DNA from: DAOUAJ01 sp034433615
Lineage (GTDB): Bacteria; Chloroflexota; Anaerolineae; DUEN01
Direction: 5' to 3'
Assembly: GCA_034433615.1 (NCBI GenBank)
Contig: DAOUAJ010000170.1
Location: 1-5,234 of the forward strand
Length of the DNA stretch: 5,234 nucleotides
Shown here: positions 1 to 5,234 of the stretch, in pieces
Layout of the letters: the number at the start of each line of letters is the position of its first letter
How positions within the stretch are numbered: position 1 is the stretch's first letter
Made by a program: the position numbers and the translations under genes
The notes under the pieces: model-generated
The model's input: the letters and a program-made list of their open reading frames with translations, nothing else
What the model was told of the DNA's origin: nothing
The model's database searches: none

Positions 1-2
1 GC

Positions 3-1379
<1,377 letters not shown>

Positions 1380-1446
1380 GCACGGGAGCCGGGGAGCACA
1401 GGAGCAGAGGGGAACAGGGCCCTTTTCCGGTTCTCCTTGGGACAGA

Positions 1447-1820
1447 GTGAACTTTTTCGGCCACCGCCTGCTCCAGAAGCTCCTGATCGCTGAACTCCCG
1501 ATCGAGCACCAACGGCCGTTCTCCCAGCCAATCCTTGACCTGGGCGAAGGTGCGTAGGGCGGGTTCTGAACCCGCCCGTACTTGAGGTTCCGCGAGCCAT
1601 CCGAGCAGACGATCGTCTTGGACGAGGAGGTGAGCAAAGCACAGGGGATGGCCCGCCCGCGAGAGGGGGTCGCCAGGATCATCACCCAGAACCCTTTCGT
1701 CTTGCCGTCCTGGAGCGTGCCGACGTAGTTCGTCTGATCGGCATAGGGACGCTCAATCTCGGTCACATCTCCCAGGAGGGGTCCCTCCTTTTCGTTTGTC
1801 CCAACTCCTGTCCGAACATC
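1447..1820 (-). pseudogene. Decayed DDE (IS4-like) transposase fragment
   Basis: Read on the minus strand, two pieces of one transposase catalytic core appear in different frames. The upstream piece includes ERPYADQTNYVGTLQDGKT and GFWVMILATPSRGRAIPCAL. The downstream piece reads RTFAQVKDWLGERPLVLDRE and continues EFSDQELLEQAVAEKVH. The Asp of ADQTN (codon at 1737-1739) and the Asp of LDREF (codon at 1501-1503) fit the first two acidic residues of an IS4-type DDE core. The frame changes exactly where a GC-rich palindrome (1554-1581) sits. Recognisable sequence stops after EKVH at about 1447, before the region that should carry the final Glu. The N-terminal DNA-binding part is also missing: sequence 5' of ADQTN is open to about 1820 but not clearly recognisable. 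No terminal inverted repeats were found. It is a non-functional relic; the exact IS family is a moderate-confidence call. Confidence 0.72.
1554..1581. repeat. GC-rich palindrome inserted in the transposase relic
   Basis: The arms GGGCGGGTTC (1557-1566) and GAACCCGCCC (1568-1577) are perfect inverted complements around a single T. GTA (1554-1556) and TAC (1579-1581) extend the stem, with one unpaired G at 1578. It interrupts the minus-strand transposase between its RNL and RTFAQVKD segments and shifts the frame. That makes it look like an inserted REP/MITE-like unit rather than a terminator, since no T-run follows on either strand. Similar GTAGGGGCGGGTTT-type palindromes are, from memory, dispersed in Chloroflexota genomes. 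Confidence 0.75.
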
Positions 1821-1832
1821 AGTTTGGCAGGC

Positions 1833-1861
1833 TTGACTGGCGGGGCAAAGGATAGTACAAT
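1833..1861 (+). promoter_or_regulatory. Sigma70-type promoter of the toxin-antitoxin operon
   Basis: TTGACT at 1833-1838 (-35) and TACAAT at 1856-1861 (-10) are separated by exactly 17 bases. Both hexamers are five-of-six matches to the consensus. Transcription would begin near 1868, about 35 bases before the antitoxin ATG at 1903. The local drop in G+C around 1850-1890 against GC-rich flanks supports a real promoter. Confidence 0.72.
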
Positions 1862-1866
1862 TTATA

Positions 1867-1882
1867 CATGATGACCATTATG
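1867..1882. promoter_or_regulatory. Candidate operator for toxin-antitoxin autoregulation
   Basis: The imperfect inverted repeat CATGATG-AC-CATTATG (six of seven arm positions pair) lies just after the -10 box and over the expected transcription start. Phd/YefM-type antitoxins typically repress their own operon by binding short palindromes in this position. The site is therefore a reasonable operator guess, but the repeat is short and AT-rich, so chance is not excluded. Confidence 0.4.
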
Positions 1883-1902
1883 AGCAGTTTAGGAGGGAGA
1901 GG

Positions 1903-2226
1903 ATGGATACCGTTAGCGTGGTGGAGGCAAGAAAGAATTTCTCTGAGCTGATGGCCAGGGTGGCCTACGGAGAACAGCGGATCGTGATAGAGCGCCGGGG
2001 CAAGCCCATGATGGCCTGGGTCAGCATCGAGGACCTGCAGCGGTTGGCAGAGTTAGAGGAGGAAGCTGGTCCGGTGCGCGCCCGGCGGCAGGCAGCCCTG
2101 ACTCTGGCCGCCGCCTCGCGGCAGCGCATCCGCGCGGAGCGGGGTCAGGTTCCCCTGCCCGATTCAGCAGACGTACTGGCCAGGCTCAGGGAGGAGCAGG
2201 TACATGAGCTCGCAAACTCGTCCTGA
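1903..2226 (+). CDS. Phd/YefM-family antitoxin of a type II toxin-antitoxin pair
   Basis: This 107-residue protein has the family's N-terminal DNA-binding and dimerisation domain: VSVVEARKNFSELMARVAYG (residues 4-23), then RIVIERRGKPMMAWVSIEDL (26-45). The remainder (about 46-107) is charged and rich in Arg, Glu and Ala. Its tail ends in ARLREEQVHELANSS and is the part expected to bind and mask the toxin. The ATG at 1903 is supported by AGGAGG at 1891-1896 with a 6-base spacer, and by the promoter at 1833-1861. The last 23 bases overlap the toxin gene in another frame, the usual arrangement for coupled antitoxin-toxin translation. The expected role is to neutralise the PIN toxin next to it and to repress the operon. 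Phd-type antitoxins are well known to pair with VapC toxins, so the mixed pairing is ordinary. Confidence 0.9.
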   Translation: MDTVSVVEARKNFSELMARVAYGEQRIVIERRGKPMMAWVSIEDLQRLAELEEEAGPVRARRQAALTLAAASRQRIRAERGQVPLPDSADVLARLREEQVHELANSS

Positions 2227-2695
2227 GCCGAAGCCCCGAGTGGAGCGAGGGGGAGGTGGAACGATCTGCGTTGATGCCAGCCTGGCCCTCAAGCTGGTCC
2301 TGGAGGAGGAAGATAGTGACAAGGCCCACGCCCTGTGGGCCTCCTGGGTGGCTGATGAGCTTGAAATCATTGCCCCCTGTCACCTGGCTTTCGAGGCCAC
2401 TTCGGTGATCAGGAACCACGTCTACCGTGGGGAGATAAGCGCCGAAGCTGGTCAGGGGGCCTTTGAGGCACTTCGGGTGCAGGGAATCAAATTCATCCAT
2501 CCGGATACCTTGCTGGAGAGGGCCTGGGCATTGGCGCAACAGTTCAACCGGCCCACGGCCTATGATGCCTGCTATCTGGCCCTGGGAGAGATAGCCGGTT
2601 GCCAGGTTTGGACAGCGGACAGGCGTCTTTACACCGCCGTGCGGGACACCCTGCCATGGGTGAGATGGCTGGGCGACTATGTGCCTGGTACATGA
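2204..2695 (+). CDS. vapC: VapC-type PIN-domain ribonuclease toxin
   Basis: This 163-residue protein carries the four conserved acidic PIN residues in order: Asp24 in ICVDASLALKLVL, Glu64 in AFEATSVIRN, Asp121 in PTAYDACYLAL and Asp139 in WTADRRLY. PIN toxins use these to bind Mg2+ or Mn2+ and cut RNA, often tRNA or rRNA. The C-terminus LPWVRWLGDY looks like a natural family end, so the toxin appears complete. The start at 2204 has a strong Shine-Dalgarno (AGGGAGGAG, 2188-2196) at 7 bases and overlaps the antitoxin end by 23 bases. However, PIN toxins usually begin within a few residues of the first Asp strand. Here 20 extra residues rich in Pro, Arg and Gly (RPEPKPRVERGGGG) precede it. A GTG at 2240 is an alternative start but lacks a good ribosome binding site. 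All catalytic positions are present, so it is probably active when freed from the antitoxin. Confidence 0.92.
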   Translation: MSSQTRPEPKPRVERGGGGTICVDASLALKLVLEEEDSDKAHALWASWVADELEIIAPCHLAFEATSVIRNHVYRGEISAEAGQGAFEALRVQGIKFIHPDTLLERAWALAQQFNRPTAYDACYLALGEIAGCQVWTADRRLYTAVRDTLPWVRWLGDYVPGT

Positions 2696-2833
2696 GCAGG
2701 CGAACGCATCGCCGTCTACGGTGATTTCGACGCCGATGGGATCACCGCCACCACCCTGCTCACGGCCGTCCTGCGTGCTCTCGGCGCCGACGTCCACTAC
2801 TACATCCCCCATCGCATCGATGAAGGCTTTGTG
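2696..2833 (+). pseudogene. N-terminal RecJ/DHH phosphoesterase fragment (headless relic)
   Basis: Immediately after the toxin stop and in the same frame, the translation reads AGERIAVYGDFDADGITATT, then LLTAVLRALGADVHYYIPHR and IDEGF. This is the first signature of the RecJ single-strand exonuclease/DHH family: YGDFDADG with its metal-binding aspartates, a helix, then the YIPHRxxEG strand and turn. RecJ proteins are usually more than 500 residues; only about 45 are left here. There is no start codon or ribosome binding site of its own, and the normal segment before GERIAVYGD is missing. Family-like sequence ends at about 2833; the frame stays open to a stop at 2966 but turns into Pro/Arg-rich nonsense. 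It is a gene scrap captured by rearrangement, not a functional gene. Confidence 0.75.
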
Positions 2834-2841
2834 GCGTCACC

Positions 2842-2943
2842 AGCCCCGAACGATTCGCCGCCGCCGATCCGCCCGCCGATTGGGTCTACGACGACCTGGC
2901 TGCCCTGCTGGCAGCCTGGAAGGAGATGCATTCATCTGTTTGA
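2842..2943 (+). pseudogene. Unidentified C-terminal gene fragment
   Basis: In the frame one base ahead of the RecJ scrap, the translation reads SPERFAAADPPADWVYDDLA and continues ALLAAWKEMHSSV to a TGA at 2941-2943. The amino-acid mix (acidic, Ala/Leu helix, aromatic residues) is that of real protein, while the other frames here are Arg/Pro-rich. A stop at 2821-2823 in this frame and the lack of a start show it is only a tail. I do not recognise the family. It could be the 3' end of a gene whose body was deleted when it was joined to the RecJ fragment. Confidence 0.4.
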
Positions 2944-2974
2944 GCGATCAAGGCCACAGAGTTCTTGAGGCGGG

Positions 2975-4507
2975 GTGGTCCGGAGAGGCTTTCCCCAGGC
3001 AGGGCAAGGCCGGCTTGAGACGGAAGGAAGGACATCCATTAGAGCCTTGAAAAGCCCTGGCGCTTATCTGACGCGTTTGCAAGCATTAGTTTTCGGCCCC
3101 GATCGGCAGGCCGCCCGGCTGGCAGTTGGGGCGATCTGCGTGGCTGTGGCACTGATCGTGGCCGGCTACGTGGCCGCGCTGGGGCCGCTGTACTCGCTGG
3201 CGGGCGTGATCGCCCTGGTGGGCGGGGCGCTCATGCTCACCTCGACCCAGTGGGGGCTGTACGCGTTGATCGGTATCGCTTGCCTGTTGCCCTTTGCCAC
3301 CTTCCCGTTCAAGATCGGCTTCACGCCCTCGTTCCTGGACGTGGCGCTGGTCATGCTGTTCTTCGTGTGGCTGGCGCGCCTGGCCACCGGCCGTGAGCGA
3401 CAGTTCGACGCCTCGCCGATCGGCCTGGCCGTGTTCCTGTTTCTTGGGCTGGCCCTGGTCGCCTTTGCCCGAGGGCTCACCTACGCGCGGCTGACGGCCA
3501 CCACGCTGCGCGACTTCGTCGAGATGATCCTGGGCATCGCCGTGTTCTTCGTGGTGGTCAACAATGTGCGCCGGCCATCCCAGATCGAGTGGATCCTGCG
3601 CGTGTTGCTGCTGGCCGGCTTCGGCGCGGCGACCATCGGCGTCGTATTCTACGTAATCCCCGAAGCGTGGACGGTACGTGCCCTGGATGCGTTGGGCCGC
3701 TTTGGCTATCCGGGTGGCTACGGTGCCCTGCGCTACATCGAGGATGATCCCATGAATCCGATGCGCGCCATCGGCACCTCGGTGGACCCGAACGTGCTGG
3801 GTGGATTGATGGTGCTGGTGGCGATGGCGACGGCCCCGCAGATCGCGGCGCGATCGCCATTGTGGCCGCGCTGGCTGGTTTTGCCCATGTTGGCGACGGA
3901 GGGGCTGTGCCTGTATCTGACCTACTCGCGCGGGGCGATGGTGGGGCTGGCCGCCGCGCTGCTGTTGCTCGGGATCATCCGCTATCGCCGACTCCTGCTG
4001 CTGGCGTTGCTCGGCGGATTGCTTCTGCTGTTGCTGCCTCAGGCGCAGGGGTATGTCAACCACTTCATCGAAGGCGTGCGCGGCCAGGACCTGGCGACGC
4101 AGATGCGCTTCGGCGAGTACAGGGACGCGCTGCGCCTAGTCTCGGAGTACCCGTGGTTCGGCGTGGGGTTTGCCGGCGCGCCGAGCATTGACCTGTACAT
4201 CGGCGTCTCCAATCTGTATCTGATGATCGCCGAGCAAGTGGGGCTGATCGGCCTGGCGGCTTTCCTGCTGACGATGGCACTGTTTTTCGGCCATTTGGTG
4301 CGGGCCTGGCGTCGAGGGCTTCCCGAGCGGTGGGAGGGCATCGTCTTGGGGCTGGGCGGGGCGGTGGCAGGCGGCCTGGCGGCGGGCGTGTTCGATCACT
4401 ACCTTTTCAATCTGGCCTATCCGCACATGACGAGCTTGTTTTGGCTGTACATCGGGCTGGCGATGGCCTCGCTGCGCCTGGTAGGGAGGCCAGAAGTTGA
4501 AGATTAA
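2975..4507 (+). CDS. O-antigen ligase/polymerase family membrane protein (Wzy/WaaL-like)
   Basis: The protein has up to 510 residues and is almost wholly hydrophobic, with about 11-12 membrane segments starting near residue 50. Family features (O-antigen ligase domain, PF04932 type) are visible: TYSRGAMVGL around residues 316-325, a poly-Leu helix after it, and a long outer loop of about 355-410 with RDALRLVSEYPWFGVGFAG. SNLYLMIAEQVGLIGLAAF (from about 412) then opens the next helix. Arginines in this loop and SRG segment are the usual functional residues. Such proteins either polymerise lipid-linked repeat units or attach finished glycan to a lipid or protein acceptor on the outer side of the membrane; sequence alone does not separate the two. 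The start is unsure: GTG 2975 (weak GAGG nearby), TTG 3047, or even ATT 3038, which alone has good Shine-Dalgarno spacing. It overlaps the next glycosyltransferase gene by 11 bases, implying an operon. Confidence 0.85.
   Translation: MVRRGFPQAGQGRLETEGRTSIRALKSPGAYLTRLQALVFGPDRQAARLAVGAICVAVALIVAGYVAALGPLYSLAGVIALVGGALMLTSTQWGLYALIGIACLLPFATFPFKIGFTPSFLDVALVMLFFVWLARLATGRERQFDASPIGLAVFLFLGLALVAFARGLTYARLTATTLRDFVEMILGIAVFFVVVNNVRRPSQIEWILRVLLLAGFGAATIGVVFYVIPEAWTVRALDALGRFGYPGGYGALRYIEDDPMNPMRAIGTSVDPNVLGGLMVLVAMATAPQIAARSPLWPRWLVLPMLATEGLCLYLTYSRGAMVGLAAALLLLGIIRYRRLLLLALLGGLLLLLLPQAQGYVNHFIEGVRGQDLATQMRFGEYRDALRLVSEYPWFGVGFAGAPSIDLYIGVSNLYLMIAEQVGLIGLAAFLLTMALFFGHLVRAWRRGLPERWEGIVLGLGGAVAGGLAAGVFDHYLFNLAYPHMTSLFWLYIGLAMASLRLVGRPEVED
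3022..3032 (+). promoter_or_regulatory. Ribosome-binding-like site inside the predicted ligase 5' end
   Basis: GGAAGGAAGGA is the only clear purine-rich Shine-Dalgarno-like run near the ligase start. It lies 5 bases before an in-frame ATT (3038) and 14 bases before TTG 3047. It suggests translation starts downstream of the longest open frame's GTG at 2975. Confidence 0.4.
4484..4489 (+). promoter_or_regulatory. Ribosome binding site fixing a TTG start
   Basis: GGGAGG ends 7 bases before TTG 4497 and lies within the 3' end of the ligase gene. It favours TTG 4497 over the later ATG at 4527, which has no comparable site. Confidence 0.65.
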
Positions 4508-5234
4508 CGATTGGGCGCGTGCCGCTATGTGGTGCGTGCTGTGGTTAGCGGCCGCGTTGCGGTGGGCCGAGCCAGGCCTGGTCGAGTTCAAGTACGACGA
4601 GGCGCACATCACCGGCATGGCGTTGGGGATTGCCCGCGGCGGGTATTTCCCAACGCTCAGCGGCGGCACCTCCCTGGGCATCCAGCGGTCGGCCCTAGAC
4701 GCCTACCTGCTGGCATGGCCGTTGGCGATCACCGGCGGCCGGATCGAGGCGGCGGTGTGGGGCACCGGCGTGCTGGGGGTGATGGCGGTAGCCCTGGCCT
4801 ATGGGTTAGGCCGGCGGGTAGGCGGCAGGCGTGTCGGGGTGCTGACCGCGCTCTTCATGGCGGCCAACCCCTGGCTGGTGGCGTATGATCGCAAGCTGTG
4901 GGCGCACATTCAGGTTCTATTCAGCGTGGCTTTGCTGCTCCTGGCCTGGGATGTGATCGTGCGCAGGCGGGCGTGGGCCGCCTTGTGGTTCCCCATGGTG
5001 GCCGTCTTGCAGGTCCTCGCCCACGTCCTGGCCCTGGTGCAGGGGGCGAGCTGGCTAGGAGCTATCCTGGTAGCGCCGCGGCGCTGGTGGCGGCGACAGA
5101 CGCTATGGGGGCTGGCGGTGGCGATGGCGCTGGCCACACCGTATCTGGTTGCTCTGGCGCGCGCACCTCAGACAGGCGGTCAAGGAATCGGCGCGGCCCT
5201 GGCGGACCTGGCGACTCGAGTAGGGGCGACACGA
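4497..5234 (+). CDS. Membrane glycosyltransferase (GT-C, GT39-like), 3' partial
   Basis: From TTG 4497 the frame is open for 246 codons to the right edge. A first membrane helix (residues about 9-23) is followed by an outer-loop motif VEFKYDEAHITGMAL. Its Asp34-Glu35 pair is where GT-C enzymes of the PMT/ArnT/GT39 group keep their catalytic acidic residue and metal or donor contacts. Further helices follow around 65-80, 85-105, 112-125, 140-155, 160-185 and 205-220. NPWLVAYDRKLWAHIQ between two of them is typical of the group. The likely reaction is transfer of a sugar from a polyprenyl-phosphate donor to a lipid or glycan acceptor outside the membrane. The gene overlaps the ligase stop (4505-4507) by 11 bases, so the two are probably co-translated. 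An alternative start is ATG 4527, which would remove the first 10 residues but leave the helix largely intact. The acceptor and sugar cannot be told. Confidence 0.82.
   Translation, partial: MKINDWARAAMWCVLWLAAALRWAEPGLVEFKYDEAHITGMALGIARGGYFPTLSGGTSLGIQRSALDAYLLAWPLAITGGRIEAAVWGTGVLGVMAVALAYGLGRRVGGRRVGVLTALFMAANPWLVAYDRKLWAHIQVLFSVALLLLAWDVIVRRRAWAALWFPMVAVLQVLAHVLALVQGASWLGAILVAPRRWWRRQTLWGLAVAMALATPYLVALARAPQTGGQGIGAALADLATRVGATR

Noticed and set aside
1410..1436. Imperfect hairpin GAACAGG / CCGGTTC after the first gene, considered as a terminator
   Set aside because: The stem is short with a central mismatch, and no T-run follows it.
2186..2812. Minus-strand open frame of 208 codons opposite the toxin and RecJ fragment
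   Set aside because: The plus strand carries clear PIN and DHH motifs here; the antisense frame has none.
2679..3050. Plus-strand open frame of 123 codons starting in the toxin 3' end
   Set aside because: Its translation is Arg/Pro/Ser-rich and out of frame with both recognisable fragments.
3086..4063. Long minus-strand open frame (325 codons) rich in Gln, Arg and His
   Set aside because: It is the antisense of the Leu/Val-rich ligase gene; CTG/GTG-rich coding strands produce such Gln/His-rich shadows. There is no family signature and no ribosome binding site.

Overview
The window is GC-rich DNA (by eye a little over 60% G+C) whose genes look like those of a Chloroflexota lineage, possibly Anaerolineae-like. 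The reasons are the style of the membrane glycosyltransferases with C-terminal beta-sandwich domains, the Phd/PIN toxin-antitoxin pair, and the short GC-rich palindromes scattered inside genes. The phylum assignment is an inference from protein style; no rRNA or marker gene is present.

Layout. (1) 1-1379: 3' part of a multi-pass membrane protein, probably a GT-C type glycosyltransferase with a soluble C-terminal domain. A perfect 18-bp-arm palindrome sits inside it in frame. (2) 1380-2974: an accessory patch. It holds a decayed DDE transposase on the minus strand, itself broken by a second palindrome; a well-formed sigma70-type promoter; a Phd/YefM-type antitoxin overlapping a VapC-type PIN toxin; and, directly after the toxin stop, a headless RecJ/DHH phosphoesterase fragment followed by an unidentified C-terminal fragment in another frame. 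(3) 2975-4507: a complete O-antigen ligase/polymerase (Wzy/WaaL-like) membrane protein. (4) 4497-5234: the 5' part of a second GT-C type membrane glycosyltransferase. It is translationally coupled to the ligase gene through an 11-bp overlap and runs off the window.

Function. Regions 1, 3 and 4 together suggest a cell-surface polysaccharide or glycan assembly locus: lipid-carrier-dependent glycosyltransferases plus a polymerase/ligase, all acting at the outer face of the cytoplasmic membrane. Region 2 looks like an insertion-and-decay hotspot placed between these genes, in which only the toxin-antitoxin operon appears intact. I see no convincing new multi-gene system. The most unusual signals are the in-frame palindrome within a membrane protein, the palindrome inside the transposase relic, and the RecJ fragment abutting the toxin gene. 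No tRNA, rRNA or CRISPR array was seen.
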